Notes: a model not told the origin generated them from the sequence alone. Numbered from the stretch's first letter, positions 1 through 9,390 are shown. The stretch is 64,000 nucleotides of DNA from Candidatus Zixiibacteriota bacterium (GCA_022571985.1 JACZWU010000001.1:219501-283500), one strand, 5' to 3'. Numbers and translations: made by a program.

Positions 1-581
1 CAATTTTTCAGGAGTTTTACAGGGTCAATAAGTCTGCGCTGTTTTACCGGATGGAAAATAACTTTACGAGAATCTTCATCTTTTGATTCTAAATTCAGAA
101 AATCGCTTAATTTCATAACCGGTGAAATAACAGGACAATATGAACGCCGGCTCTGCTTCATGGCGCCAAGCGCCACCCTCTTAAGTCTTTTAAGCTTGTT
201 ATCAAATTTTGCTGACGCTCTAATTTTAATCCTGGATTTTTCAGTAACCAGTGGTACAAATTTCTTTATTCCCAGTTCGGTACATTTTTGAACAACCTCA
301 TCAAATTTGAAACCTTCAGACAGGCCTGCTGCCAGCGTTACCTTGGCAAACGGTTCACCAAAGCCTCGTATCTCATTTTGAATCTCAACAATGGTGACTG
401 TGCGACTGCTCAGTCTGGTGACTGTACCGCGGAAGGCTTTGCCAAGTCCGTCGACTACTATCACCTGAGAATTCTTTTTTATCCTGAGAACAGTTCTGGC
501 GTGATGGGCTTCTGCCGCAGGAAGTATTATAATTTTGCCTTGAACTGCACCTGGCGGTGCATAAAAAACTGGGATTTCCAT
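1..581 (-). CDS. rsmE: 16S rRNA (uracil1498-N3)-methyltransferase RsmE, 3' end cut by the window
   Basis: Reading the minus strand from an ATG at 581 gives an open frame of 193 codons that runs off the left edge. The start MEIPVFYAPPG, the motif AEAHHARTVLRI near residues 23-34, KCTELGIKKFVPL near 100-112 and MKQSRRS near 141 are RsmE hallmarks. The family methylates N3 of U1498 in 16S rRNA through a SPOUT-type knot; the C-terminal knot with the SAM site lies outside the window. The start is 3 nt after the prmA stop, so it is the last visible gene of the hrcA heat-shock operon. The prmA-rsmE pairing is common in bacteria and supports both calls. Confidence 0.93.
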   Translation of the reverse strand, partial: MEIPVFYAPPGAVQGKIIILPAAEAHHARTVLRIKKNSQVIVVDGLGKAFRGTVTRLSSRTVTIVEIQNEIRGFGEPFAKVTLAAGLSEGFKFDEVVQKCTELGIKKFVPLVTEKSRIKIRASAKFDNKLKRLKRVALGAMKQSRRSYCPVISPVMKLSDFLNLESKDEDSRKVIFHPVKQRRLIDPVKLLKN

Positions 582-584
582 AAA

Positions 585-1472
585 TTACTTTCTGATACCA
601 TAAGTCAGCCACATCTTACCTTGAATAAAATCAACCGTCTCAACATTGGCCAGCATTAATGCATTATCGATTTCTTCGAATTCATTAACAAGTATTCCCG
701 ATAAAACCAAATAACCACTTTCAATAGTATGTTCTATCAATGGCTTTAGATACTGCAAGATCGGTTTTGTGGCGATATTGGCACATATCATATCATACTT
801 TTCTTCCGGCTTAATTTCTGCTATAGAACCGTGTTGAATATCATGCTTAACAGCGACCGAATTCAACTCAAAATTTTCGAAGCAGCAATCTATCGCATCG
901 TGATTGTTATCTATCGCTTTGATATATGAGGCCCCTAATCTGTCCGCAAAAACCGATAGAATTCCGGAGCCGCAGCCAAAATCAAGAAATCTTTGGCCAC
1001 TGACAAAATATTTTTGGATAAGCTTCAGACAGTTACTGGTAGATTCATCATTACCGGTACCAAAAGCCATTTTCGGTTCTATAATGATTTCATACTTGTA
1101 ACGAGTTTCACTCTCTGCCCAGGGAGGACGAATCAAAAGTTCCGGGCTTATTTCTACCGGCTTGACCGACTTCCGATACTTTTCTTCCCAGTCAACAACT
1201 TCAACCACTCTTTCATGAATTTCTGGAATAGCGATGCTATTTATCTCTGCTATCTGAGCCAGGTAATGGCGCAGGGCGTTCATCCGATTTATATCTGCCG
1301 TCTCTTCGATGTAAAACTTTACGGCTGTAACATTCGAGTTTTCTGTTTCCTCAAGGACTACGCCGACCGCTATGTTTTCAGCGATGTAATCGCATACCGG
1401 GTCAGCTAAAGTTTCTGCAATGTAGATAAGAATTTCGAGATAGCTGCCGGTCTTGGATTTTTCCTTGTTCAT
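585..1472 (-). CDS. prmA: Ribosomal protein L11 methyltransferase PrmA
   Basis: 295 aa, usual family length. The class I SAM-binding core is visible: MAFGTGNDES near residue 134, FLDFGCGSGILSVFA near 162 and the catalytic-region motif ANIATKPI near 229, which stands where the family usually has NILA. PrmA methylates ribosomal protein L11. The N-terminal about 100 residues match the L11-binding part only loosely. The usual GTGTHxTT motif reads GTGNDEST here, a departure at the substrate loop. Its ATG overlaps the dnaJ stop (ATGA), implying translational coupling in the hrcA-grpE-dnaK-dnaJ-prmA-rsmE order. Confidence 0.92.
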   Translation of the reverse strand: MNKEKSKTGSYLEILIYIAETLADPVCDYIAENIAVGVVLEETENSNVTAVKFYIEETADINRMNALRHYLAQIAEINSIAIPEIHERVVEVVDWEEKYRKSVKPVEISPELLIRPPWAESETRYKYEIIIEPKMAFGTGNDESTSNCLKLIQKYFVSGQRFLDFGCGSGILSVFADRLGASYIKAIDNNHDAIDCCFENFELNSVAVKHDIQHGSIAEIKPEEKYDMICANIATKPILQYLKPLIEHTIESGYLVLSGILVNEFEEIDNALMLANVETVDFIQGKMWLTYGIRK

Positions 1473-2638
1473 ACACCGAGAGACTGGCGGAGTTTTTCAA
1501 AGAACGATTTACTGCCTTTCGGTGGAGTCATATTTTCCTGTTCAGATAACCTGGACAGCAGCTCTTTTTCGTCCGAGCTAAGCCGGGTTGGCACCCAGAC
1601 GACTAAGTGCACCAGTTGATCGCCGCGGCCGTGCCGGTTTAAGTGCGGAACGCCTTTGCCTTTGAGCTTTAGCACTTTGCCCGGCTGCGTACCTGATGGA
1701 ATTTTCAGCTGCTGCTCCCCGTCGATCGTACGCACGCTGACCGTGCCGCCTAAGGCTGCGGTTGTAAATGATATCGAAAGTTCACAAACAAGATGGTCAC
1801 CGTTACGAACAAAGTAGTCATGTTCTTTTTCATTAAATACAGCCAGCAAATCGCCCGGTTCTCCGCCGTGCGCAGCCATATTGCCCATGCCGTCAATCGT
1901 CATATAGTTGCCGCTGGAAACTCCGGCCGGAATGTTCACTTTGACATTACTTTCACCACGGATGCGTCCCTCACCGCGACAGCGTCTGCAGGGGTCAGCA
2001 ATAATTTCACCCGCGCCGCGGCAGACCTCGCAGGTAGCAATCTGCTGAACAGTGCCCAGAAAGGTTTTGGAAATTCTTCTGACCTGTCCGGCTCCCCGGC
2101 ATTGGCCGCAGGTCTTTTTTGATGAACCGGCCGCCACTCCCGAGCCGGAGCAGTCATCGCATTTCACCAGTCGCTTAACTTTGATTGACTTTTCAACACC
2201 GCTTGAAATTTCTTCAAGCGTCAGTTTGAGCGTAACCCGCAGGTCTTCACCGCGATTGCCGCGACGGCTGCCGGCGCCGCCACCCATGCCGAAGAGGTCA
2301 TCAAATACCGAACCTCCACCAAAATCACGCATGAAAGCTCTCAGGGCATCGCTGACATCAAAGCCTCCACCGAAGCCGCCAAAGCCACCCGTTCCAAAAC
2401 CGCCGCCCTGTCCAAGACCGGCATAACCAAACTGGTCATAAGTTGAACGCTTCTCAGGATTTTTTAAGATTTCGTAGGCTTGAGTAGCCTCTTTGAATTT
2501 ATCTTCGGCCGATTTGTCATTGGGGTTGCGGTCCGGGTGATATTTTAAAGCCAGCTTGCGATAAGCTGACTTTATTTCGGCTTCACCTGACTCCCGGCCG
2601 ATACCGAGAATTTCATAGTAATCTCTGGGTGTCGTCAT
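1469..2638 (-). CDS. dnaJ: Chaperone DnaJ (Hsp40)
   Basis: 389 aa, full length. The J domain (residues 1-70) holds the HPD tripeptide in KYHPDRNPND, which stimulates the DnaK ATPase. A Gly/Phe-rich linker follows (about 74-125). The zinc-binding domain has all four CxxCxGxG repeats (CDDCSGSG, CGQCRGAG, CEVCRGAG, CRRCRGEG, about 160-230). The C-terminal substrate-binding and dimer domain completes a type I DnaJ. It lies 9 nt after dnaK and overlaps prmA by 4 nt. Expression is expected under the HrcA/CIRCE control seen upstream of hrcA. Confidence 0.98.
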   Translation of the reverse strand: MTTPRDYYEILGIGRESGEAEIKSAYRKLALKYHPDRNPNDKSAEDKFKEATQAYEILKNPEKRSTYDQFGYAGLGQGGGFGTGGFGGFGGGFDVSDALRAFMRDFGGGSVFDDLFGMGGGAGSRRGNRGEDLRVTLKLTLEEISSGVEKSIKVKRLVKCDDCSGSGVAAGSSKKTCGQCRGAGQVRRISKTFLGTVQQIATCEVCRGAGEIIADPCRRCRGEGRIRGESNVKVNIPAGVSSGNYMTIDGMGNMAAHGGEPGDLLAVFNEKEHDYFVRNGDHLVCELSISFTTAALGGTVSVRTIDGEQQLKIPSGTQPGKVLKLKGKGVPHLNRHGRGDQLVHLVVWVPTRLSSDEKELLSRLSEQENMTPPKGSKSFFEKLRQSLGV

Positions 2639-2647
2639 CTACCTATA

Positions 2648-4579
2648 TTATTTCTTGTCGTCTTCAGCGTCGACGACTTCAAAATCAGCGTCTACCGCAC
2701 CGTCGGTCTTGGCGCTGCCGCCGGCCTCCGGCTCAGCTTCGGGCTGTGCCGTCCCTTCCTGAGCGCCATCCTGCTGCTGCTGAGCCTGCTTATACATCTC
2801 TTCTGCCAGCTTGTGTGACGCCGCCATCAACTCTTCTTTAGCTTTGTTGATAGTCTCAAGGCTATCGCCTGAGAGCGCCTCCTGAAGTTTCTTACTGGCT
2901 TCTTCAATTTTTGTCTTCTCTTCTTCAGATATTTTGTCGCCGGCTTCTTTAAGTGTCTTTTCGGTTGAGTACACCAGCTGGTCGGCTTCGTTTCGGGCGG
3001 CAATCAATTCCGCTTTCTTTTTGTCCTCATCGGAATGCTTTTCAGCATCCTGTACCATCTTATCAATCTCTTCATCCGACAATCCCGACGAAGACTCGAT
3101 TCGAATCGACTGTTCTTTGCCGGTGGCCATATCTTTGGCGCCGACATGGACGATGCCGTTGGCATCGATATCGAAAGTAACTTCTATCTGCGGAATGCCT
3201 CTGGCTGCTGGCGGAATGCCAACCAGATCGAACCGTCCCAGGGTACGGTTATCAATTGCTACTTTGCGCTCCCCTTGAAGCACATGAATCGAAACCGAAG
3301 GTTGATTATCTGAGGCCGTTGAAAAAACCTGTGACTTTTTGGTAGGTATGGTCGAGTTGCGCTCGATAAGCTGTGACATAACACCGCCCAGTGTTTCGAT
3401 ACCCAACGATAGCGGCGTGACGTCAAGCAGAACCACATCTTTCATATCACCGGCCAGTATGCCTCCCTGAATGGCAGCGCCAATAGCCACTACTTCATCC
3501 GGGTTGACTCCTTTGTGCGGCTCTTTACCGAATATTTCCTTGACAGTCTCGATAACTTTGGGCATTCGGGTCATGCCGCCGACAAGTACGACTTCGTCAA
3601 TATCCGAGGCTGACAATTTGGCGTCTGCCAGCGCAGTTTTGCAGGGACCGATAGTTCTTTCAATCAAGTCATCGGTCAGCTGCTCCAGCTTGGCTCTGGT
3701 TAAGGTCAGATCGAGATGCTTGGGGCCGGACTGGTCAGCCGTCACAAAAGGCAGATTAATATTGGTCTGCATGGTTGAAGAAAGTTCAATCTTTGCTTTT
3801 TCTGCAGCTTCTTTAAGTCTCTGCAGAGCCATGCGGTCTTTGCGAAGATCTATAGCCTGGGTTTTTTGGAATTCATCAGCCATCCACTCAATAATTGCCT
3901 GGTCGAAATCATCTCCTCCGAGATGGGTGTCACCATTGGTGGAGCGGACTTCGAAAACGCCATCGCCAATTTCTAAAATAGAAACATCAAAAGTACCGCC
4001 GCCCAAATCATAGACAGCTATTTTCTCGTTTGTCTTTTTGTCCAGACCATAGGCCAGTGAAGCTGCGGTCGGTTCATTGATTATTCTGAGTACTTCCAGC
4101 CCGGCAATTTTCCCGGCATCTTTGGTGGCCTGTCTCTGAGCATCGTTGAAATAAGCCGGTACGGTTATGACAGCCTGGGTTACTTCCTGTCCCAGATGTC
4201 TTTCGGCTGACTTTTTAAGATAGCCAAGAATCATAGCAGATATTTCGGGCGGGCTGTATTTTTTGTCATCTATTTTTACAACCACTCCGGCGCTTTCGGA
4301 AGTTGCTATTTTATACGGCACCATTCCGATTTCATGCGTTACTTCGTCAAAGCGACGCCCCATAAATCGCTTTATCGAAGAAATTGTATTCTCCGGATTA
4401 GTTACCGCCTGCCTTTTAGCCGATGCTCCGACTAATCTTTCGCCGTCTTTGGCAAAAGCTACCACCGATGGCGACGTCCGGGCTCCTTCCAAATTTGGAA
4501 TTACCGTAGGTTCCTGACCTTCAATTACTGCCACGCAGGAATTGGTTGTGCCTAAATCTATACCTATTATTTTACTCAT
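2648..4579 (-). CDS. dnaK: Molecular chaperone DnaK (Hsp70)
   Basis: 643 aa, normal length. The nucleotide-binding domain opens with [15 protein letters not shown] and contains [49 protein letters not shown] and [10 protein letters not shown]. The substrate-binding domain begins after the linker [16 protein letters not shown] (about 385), and the helical lid ends in the usual disordered tail [11 protein letters not shown] good ribosome-binding site (GAGGAG, 8 nt before the ATG) is present. It works with DnaJ and GrpE, its neighbours on either side, in protein folding in the cytoplasm. Confidence 0.99.
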   Translation of the reverse strand: MSKIIGIDLGTTNSCVAVIEGQEPTVIPNLEGARTSPSVVAFAKDGERLVGASAKRQAVTNPENTISSIKRFMGRRFDEVTHEIGMVPYKIATSESAGVVVKIDDKKYSPPEISAMILGYLKKSAERHLGQEVTQAVITVPAYFNDAQRQATKDAGKIAGLEVLRIINEPTAASLAYGLDKKTNEKIAVYDLGGGTFDVSILEIGDGVFEVRSTNGDTHLGGDDFDQAIIEWMADEFQKTQAIDLRKDRMALQRLKEAAEKAKIELSSTMQTNINLPFVTADQSGPKHLDLTLTRAKLEQLTDDLIERTIGPCKTALADAKLSASDIDEVVLVGGMTRMPKVIETVKEIFGKEPHKGVNPDEVVAIGAAIQGGILAGDMKDVVLLDVTPLSLGIETLGGVMSQLIERNSTIPTKKSQVFSTASDNQPSVSIHVLQGERKVAIDNRTLGRFDLVGIPPAARGIPQIEVTFDIDANGIVHVGAKDMATGKEQSIRIESSSGLSDEEIDKMVQDAEKHSDEDKKKAELIAARNEADQLVYSTEKTLKEAGDKISEEEKTKIEEASKKLQEALSGDSLETINKAKEELMAASHKLAEEMYKQAQQQQDGAQEGTAQPEAEPEAGGSAKTDGAVDADFEVVDAEDDKK

Positions 4580-4616
4580 GCTTTATCTCCTCAGATTATA
4601 TTGCAAAATTTATAAA

Positions 4617-5210
4617 CTATTTACCATCGTCTTTTTTATTGTCACTTTTCTTGCCGCTGCTGACACCAACTTTGGCATGGCGGATAACTCTTTTCCCCTT
4701 TTTATAGCCTCCTGAAAGTTCCTGAGCGATGACTCCCTCAGGCTGTTCATCGGTTTCTATTTGCATGACTGCTTCATGCAGTTCCGGATCAAAAGTCTTG
4801 CCGACCGTGGCTATTTGCGAAACGTTATGGTCATCCAGAATCTTTTTCATCTGCTCTAATATCATCTTGACGCCCTTTTTGAAGGCTTTAAAATCTTTTT
4901 TGTCAGCTGCCGACCCCAGCGCCCTTTCAAAATTGTCCAGTACTTCCAGCAAATCTATTAGAACCCCGGCTTCGGCATGATGAACCAGTTCTTCACTCTG
5001 ACGGAACATCCGCTTCTTATAATTTTCGAATTCAGCTGCCAGCCGGAGATACATATCTTCCTTTTGGGCTAACAGCTCTTTTATGTCAGAGCCATCTGTT
5101 ATTTCAGATGCGTCCGTCTCTTCGGGCTTCTCGTCTGAAACGGATTCTTCAACATCTATCTCCTGAGAAACTGATTGCTCGTTTAGTTTGTCTGCTTTGT
5201 TTTCTGGCAA
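4617..5210 (-). CDS. grpE: Nucleotide exchange factor GrpE, TTG start
   Basis: 197 aa. An acidic disordered N-terminus (about 1-45) leads into the long coiled coil (YLRLAAEFENYKKRMFRQ) and the compact C-terminal domain (FDPELHEAVMQIE, VIRHAKVGVS) that opens the DnaK nucleotide site. The frame is closed by a stop at 5217-5219 and has no ATG before Met53, so the TTG at 5210 is the only reasonable start; GAGGT lies 8 nt before it. It lies 18 nt after hrcA and 37 nt before dnaK in the heat-shock operon. Confidence 0.96.
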   Translation of the reverse strand: MPENKADKLNEQSVSQEIDVEESVSDEKPEETDASEITDGSDIKELLAQKEDMYLRLAAEFENYKKRMFRQSEELVHHAEAGVLIDLLEVLDNFERALGSAADKKDFKAFKKGVKMILEQMKKILDDHNVSQIATVGKTFDPELHEAVMQIETDEQPEGVIAQELSGGYKKGKRVIRHAKVGVSSGKKSDNKKDDGK

Positions 5211-5228
5211 TTCCTTTTACCTCTGCTA

Positions 5229-6287
5229 TTAATTTCTGGGCCGATCGTTCTTATCCATGCCGCTTAATGTTTCTGAAATAGTTCGGGCGGTGTACTCGAC
5301 CACCGAAACCAGTTGACTATAAGGCATCCGGGTCGGCCCGATTATACCTACTGTTCCTTTGATGTTACCCACCCGGTACGATGATGTTACCAGCGAACAG
5401 TTGAGCACTTCTGAAAACTTGCTCTCATTGCCGATTGTAATCAGCAGCCCTTCCTCTTCCTGCTGATTTAAAAAGTCCGACAGGATTTTACCATTTTCCA
5501 AAACTTTAAATAGCTCCGATAACTTCTCCCGGCTGGCAAACTCCGGTTTGGCAACCAATTGATCAGCGCCAGAGAGGTGCAGGCCCGATTCCTCGGACTC
5601 GGTCCAGATATTATCTTTTGAATCTATGAGCAGGTTAAGCAGCTTGCCATGACCGGAAACATCGGCCATTCTTTGAACGACCGTTTTTCTTATTTCGCCC
5701 AGTGTCAGTCCTGTCAGTCTTTCGTTTAATACCTGTTCCAGCTCACCAAGAATGCTGTCTGAGACAGCCGCTTCGATTTCTATTATCACAGACCTGGCCA
5801 GTCCCGAACGGACAACCACCACCGCCATCAGCCTGTCTTCGGCTATGGGGATCAGCTCAAATCGTTTCAGAATTCCGGCATCAAATCTTGGAGCCATGGT
5901 AACTCCCAGCTGCTTGGTGATATCACTTAAAACGCGGCAGGTCTGTCCCAGAATTTCGTTTATCCCCTGCCCCTCTTTTAAGATTTTACTTTTAATTTCA
6001 TCTTTAATTTCCTGAGACAGTTCTTCAGGCTGAAGTAAAAAATCAACGTAGAACCTGTAACCTAAATCTGTGGGTACCCTGCCGGCCGAGGTATGCGGCT
6101 GCTTAAGAAGTCCCTGCTCTTCCAGATCCTGCAGGGTATTTCTGATTGTCGCCGACGAAAGGTCGGTCATAAATTTATTGGCTATCAGTCGCGAACCGAC
6201 CGGGTCAGCCGAAGCGATATACTGAGTAATCAAACTTGCCAGGACTTCTTTTTCTCGCTCTGATAGTTTTTCAAATAATTTCGCCAT
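5229..6287 (-). CDS. hrcA: Heat-inducible transcription repressor HrcA
   Basis: 352 aa from the ATG at 6287 (MAKLFEKLSEREKEVL). The N-terminal winged helix includes DPVGSRLIANKF and SSATIRNTLQDLEEQGLLKQPHTSAGRVPT, typical of HrcA; a GAF-like regulatory region fills the rest, ending with GTVGIIGPTRMPYSQLVSVVEYTA. An in-frame ATG at 6314 would add nine residues, but the 6287 start has AGGT about 8 nt upstream and leaves the CIRCE-like operator (6316-6342) in the leader. HrcA represses class I heat-shock genes, including its own operon, and depends on GroEL for folding in species studied. Confidence 0.96.
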   Translation of the reverse strand: MAKLFEKLSEREKEVLASLITQYIASADPVGSRLIANKFMTDLSSATIRNTLQDLEEQGLLKQPHTSAGRVPTDLGYRFYVDFLLQPEELSQEIKDEIKSKILKEGQGINEILGQTCRVLSDITKQLGVTMAPRFDAGILKRFELIPIAEDRLMAVVVVRSGLARSVIIEIEAAVSDSILGELEQVLNERLTGLTLGEIRKTVVQRMADVSGHGKLLNLLIDSKDNIWTESEESGLHLSGADQLVAKPEFASREKLSELFKVLENGKILSDFLNQQEEEGLLITIGNESKFSEVLNCSLVTSSYRVGNIKGTVGIIGPTRMPYSQLVSVVEYTARTISETLSGMDKNDRPRN

Positions 6288-6315
6288 AATATCTACCTGC
6301 AATATAACTGCCATT

Positions 6316-6342
6316 TTGGCAGCATAGGTGCCATAGTGTTAA
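6316..6342 (-). promoter_or_regulatory. Degenerate CIRCE operator of the hrcA operon
   Basis: The plus-strand sequence reads TTGGCAGCA-N9-TAGTGTTAA. The CIRCE consensus is TTAGCACTC-N9-GAGTGCTAA: 5 of 9 and 7 of 9 bases agree, and the spacing of 9 is exact. It covers the predicted transcription start, 29 nt upstream of the hrcA ATG, where HrcA binding would block initiation. One arm is weak, so binding is inferred. Confidence 0.7.
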
Positions 6343-6343
6343 T

Positions 6344-6371
6344 AATTTACCTTATTTATAACAATAGTCAA
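6344..6371 (-). promoter_or_regulatory. Sigma-A-type promoter of the hrcA heat-shock operon
   Basis: On the minus strand TTGACT (6371-6366), a 16-nt spacer and TAAATT (6349-6344). It stands directly upstream of the CIRCE-like element, the expected arrangement for an HrcA-controlled vegetative promoter. Confidence 0.65.
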
Positions 6372-6421
6372 GATAAATGGTTTCAGGTTTGTCTGGTATT
6401 ACTATGATTAATATCAAATAA

Positions 6422-6441
6422 GGTCAGATTTGTATCTGACC
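6422..6441 (-). terminator. Hairpin downstream of the Lys-rich protein gene, possible terminator
   Basis: GGTCAGAT-4 nt-ATCTGACC is a perfect 8-bp stem. On the minus strand it is followed by TTATTTGATATT, only a loose T-rich run. It lies about 55 nt after the stop at 6495 and just before the hrcA promoter, so it may insulate that promoter. Confidence 0.45.
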
Positions 6442-6494
6442 CTAATATTGGGTCTGAAGCTTGAAATATTATATAAGGCGCAACGGCTAATCTG

Positions 6495-6833
6495 CTATGA
6501 GCCCTTCTTTTTCTTCTTAGTACTCTTTTTGGGCGTCTTGATCTTTTTGACAGTCTTTTTGGGTGGTGGCTTTTTCAGCTTCTTTTTCTCAACCCGGTCA
6601 TCGATTCCGTTCTTATTACGGTCGATAAAACTGTCATATTTCTTTTTCGAGCCGGCTTTCAGCTTTTTGGGAGGCTTTTTCTTGGTTACAGCCTTCTTCT
6701 TGCTTTCTTTCTTTTTCTCGATACTGGTCTTTTTCTTCTCTTTTTTCTCTTTCTTGTCAACTGCCAAAACCGGGACAGCTAGAGAGAAGGAAACAACCAC
6801 AGCTATCAGAAATGTCAATAATCTCTTAATCAT
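6495..6833 (-). CDS. Small secreted lysine-rich protein with a TSP3/EF-hand-like calcium motif
   Basis: 112 aa from the ATG at 6833 (a GTG at 6842 is also possible; AAGG stands 11 nt before the ATG). A signal peptide (IKRLLTFLIAVVVSFSLAVPVLA) is followed by an extremely Lys-rich, low-complexity chain. In its middle is one motif, FIDRNKNGIDDRVE, resembling the calcium loops of thrombospondin type 3 or dockerin repeats. The product should be exported and strongly basic, perhaps binding an anionic envelope polymer; this is inference. No family is recognised. Confidence 0.7.
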   Translation of the reverse strand: MIKRLLTFLIAVVVSFSLAVPVLAVDKKEKKEKKKTSIEKKKESKKKAVTKKKPPKKLKAGSKKKYDSFIDRNKNGIDDRVEKKKLKKPPPKKTVKKIKTPKKSTKKKKKGS

Positions 6834-6884
6834 AAGTACCACACCCTTAAAATAGGCATATTAAACTGATTTAAGCAAGACCAA

Positions 6885-8450
6885 TTATCGCCTGCCTCCT
6901 TTTTTGGTCTTGCCACCCGATGAGGATTTTTTACCACCGGAACTGCTGCTTTTAGAGCCGGAAGATTTTGGCTTGGAGTCACTTACTTTCTGAGCTTTCC
7001 CGCCAGATTTCTTACTGCCGCTGCTCCCTTTCTGGACAGAACCCTGCTTCGAAGCTGCTTTTGAGCCAGAGGACTTGCGGGGACTACTCTTTAAGGTACC
7101 ACTGCCGGAAGAGCCTTTCTTATTTGAGCCGCGGCTGCCTGAGTGATACGCTCCTGAGCGCTGGCTGCTTTTATAACTGCTCTTCTTGCTGCCGGATCTG
7201 GCCTCTCTCTTTTTATACGAAGAGCTGCGCTTTTTGTAGCCCGACGATTCATTGCTGCTCTTCTTATCATAGCTCCGGTATGATGAAGCTCTTTTGTCGG
7301 CTGTGGTTTTCGAATCACCTGAGCTTTTGCGATAAGATTCATAACTTCTTTTGTAAACCTTAGATTTTCCTATGGCCGCTTCCGAACCGGAGCCTCTGAC
7401 AAACTTCTTGGTGCCGCTATAAACAAACTGCGATTTTTTACTGACAGTTGTTTGAGAGCCTGACTGCGTGTAAGATTTTGTTTTCCAGGCACCGGAAGAC
7501 TTAATCGCTTTGACCTCTTTCTTATAATTCGGGTAACCGGCAGATGTTGGCACTCTGTACCCGGCCGCTCTTACTTTTTTGTACTTCGATCTCACCTGCG
7601 GCGAAGTGTTAATAATCGTATAGTCAAACACTACCGTACTATAGCGTGAGACGTGATGGTCATATTCCCAGACGTGTCCGTGTCTGTCATAGACAGTAAA
7701 AGTATGCCAGCCGACATAAATTCTGGGAATATACAGAGGTGCACAACCCCAGTAAATGCCGTCGATATATATCGAAGAACCATACCAGTAGTCAAAGTAA
7801 ATGTTGCCGCTGACAGTCCAGCTGGGGTAGTACGGCCGATAAATGGGACGGAAATAAGTCCTTTCCCATTCATTGATATACAAGGCAGTCCTGTCAAAGG
7901 CAAAGCGCTGGCCTTCGTACTTGACAAAATAACGGTCATTGAGCCAGTCCATGTAGTCATGCACGTCATCTGTTTCAGCAATCAAGCCCGAATTCGGATA
8001 CCAGTCGGGAATAGTGAATCTCTCGCGGGAAGCAATAATCTGAATATTCTCGACACCTTCAGGACCGCTTACCACCAGATCGTAATCATCATGGCCGCCC
8101 GGCAGCCGGTGTGTTTCACCGCCGGAAACAAAATTGTCCTGACCTGGGTTCGACGGAAAGAGCATGTTCACCCGGCCGCGAGAGTCGATGCTGTAGATAA
8201 CAACAAAGGCATCGCGGTTGACACGGTAAAACAAAGTAACTCTGTCTCCCTCGTAATACTCGCCGTCGCTGTGATCCGACCAGATTTCGACATCAAGATA
8301 GCGGTCGATTCTGATGCGGTCATAAGAGTTATCGGCGTTGTTATGATGGTCACGGGGTTGCTGCTGCAAGTTTTGTGACCATATGGTTGCCGTTGATGCC
8401 AGACTAAAAAGCAGCATCAGCATAATCGGTTTTAGTAATTTGTGTAACAT
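6885..8450 (-). CDS. Secreted DUF4384-like / PEGA-like protein with a Ser-Lys-Gly-rich tail
   Basis: 521 aa. A signal peptide (about 1-25) leads to a beta-rich domain at about 45-150 (EGDRVTLFYRVNRDAFVVIYSIDSRGRVNMLFPSN) matching the DUF4384 pattern. A PEGA-like segment follows (about 215-280; GSSIYIDGIYWGCAPLYIPRIYVGWHTFTVYD). The last about 230 residues are a low-complexity tail rich in Ser, Lys, Gly and Tyr. PEGA domains usually occur in envelope proteins; the basic tail may bind peptidoglycan or surface polymer (inference). It sits 11 nt after the upstream FN3 lipoprotein gene and should be co-transcribed with it. Confidence 0.75.
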   Translation of the reverse strand: MLHKLLKPIMLMLLFSLASTATIWSQNLQQQPRDHHNNADNSYDRIRIDRYLDVEIWSDHSDGEYYEGDRVTLFYRVNRDAFVVIYSIDSRGRVNMLFPSNPGQDNFVSGGETHRLPGGHDDYDLVVSGPEGVENIQIIASRERFTIPDWYPNSGLIAETDDVHDYMDWLNDRYFVKYEGQRFAFDRTALYINEWERTYFRPIYRPYYPSWTVSGNIYFDYWYGSSIYIDGIYWGCAPLYIPRIYVGWHTFTVYDRHGHVWEYDHHVSRYSTVVFDYTIINTSPQVRSKYKKVRAAGYRVPTSAGYPNYKKEVKAIKSSGAWKTKSYTQSGSQTTVSKKSQFVYSGTKKFVRGSGSEAAIGKSKVYKRSYESYRKSSGDSKTTADKRASSYRSYDKKSSNESSGYKKRSSSYKKREARSGSKKSSYKSSQRSGAYHSGSRGSNKKGSSGSGTLKSSPRKSSGSKAASKQGSVQKGSSGSKKSGGKAQKVSDSKPKSSGSKSSSSGGKKSSSGGKTKKGGRR

Positions 8451-8461
8451 AATTGGTTACC

Positions 8462-9346
8462 TCACTTTCCACTATTACTTTTAATAGAGACATTGTCCCC
8501 GTTGGGTCTTCTTAAATAATCAGAGCCGTGAACAGGCTTCTGAACTATATCACTACCGCCTACCAATTCAGGGTTATCCTGATCTAACTGATAAGCCCAC
8601 TCAAAATCTACAAAGTCTGCGCCGATAGTACTCACCCGCAGCTTGGCATAATGCAAATCACGGGTCCAGATGACATAAGTATGTCCGAGTATGATTTCTG
8701 ACCAGCCATTTGCCGACCAGCCGGTAGTAGGAGCATAACCGATGTCATCGAAAAATTCGGTGTAGCCCATATCTTGTAAGTCTGTCAAAGTATCAGTTGC
8801 GTTGATATAGAAAATCCCCGCTACCGTATCGAGATAGACATCGGCGTTGGGATCATTCCAGCTGACGCGACTCTGGGCAGACAGGTCAAGTCCGGCCAGT
8901 CCTGGCTGCGTAGCCATTTCGACTAATATTATTGAACCTTCCGGACGAGGAGTGTCGAATACATTTTCTGCCGACAGTTCCGAAACCTGCCCGGAAAAAT
9001 CTACACTGGCAACGGCATAGTAATAAGTCTGGCCGTTGACGACTGAACTGTCAGTATATTGATGAAGTACCAGGTCAAGATTGGGGTTTTCGTCGGCAAT
9101 AACCGTTCCAATAACCGCATAATTATTAACCGGGTCATTCGACCTGTAAACGAAGAATTCATTTATATCGGCTTCATAAGGAGCGTTCCAAAATATGTAT
9201 ACGGCATTATCACCAGTGATCGAAAAAACTCCCTGCGGCGCGGCCGGAATTTCGTTAATGATCAGAATTTCATCGTCTGAGCAGCCGCTTAAAGCTATTG
9301 CCAAAATTAAAAGAATTGGTAATACAATCAATTTCTTCAGTTTCAT
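8462..9346 (-). CDS. Lipoprotein with a fibronectin type III domain
   Basis: 294 aa from the ATG at 9346, preferred over the one at 9361 because GAGG stands 9 nt upstream of it. The N-terminus MKLKKLIVLPILLILAIALS is followed by the lipobox LSGC. A fibronectin type III fold covers about 35-140 (PAAPQGVFSITGDNAVYIFWNAPYEA, YTDSSVVNGQTYYYAVASVD). The C-terminal half is unassigned, with several Trp residues (WSANGWSEIILGHTYVIWTRD). It is first of a pair with the DUF4384-like gene. A sigma-54-like promoter and a palindrome lie upstream, next to the gene for an NtrC-type activator. Confidence 0.75.
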   Translation of the reverse strand: MKLKKLIVLPILLILAIALSGCSDDEILIINEIPAAPQGVFSITGDNAVYIFWNAPYEADINEFFVYRSNDPVNNYAVIGTVIADENPNLDLVLHQYTDSSVVNGQTYYYAVASVDFSGQVSELSAENVFDTPRPEGSIILVEMATQPGLAGLDLSAQSRVSWNDPNADVYLDTVAGIFYINATDTLTDLQDMGYTEFFDDIGYAPTTGWSANGWSEIILGHTYVIWTRDLHYAKLRVSTIGADFVDFEWAYQLDQDNPELVGGSDIVQKPVHGSDYLRRPNGDNVSIKSNSGK

Positions 9347-9390
9347 TTCAATTATCCTCATCCCTAAAAGTTAATTTCAATCTATATAGT

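Noticed and set aside
2052-2426. Plus-strand open frame rich in Pro and Ser opposite dnaJ
   Set aside because: It is antisense to the Gly/Phe-rich and Cys-rich parts of dnaJ, whose codons read as Pro/Ser on the other strand; no ribosome-binding site.
7653-8378. 241-codon plus-strand frame opposite the DUF4384-like gene
   Set aside because: The minus-strand product has a signal peptide and recognisable domains; the plus-strand frame has neither.
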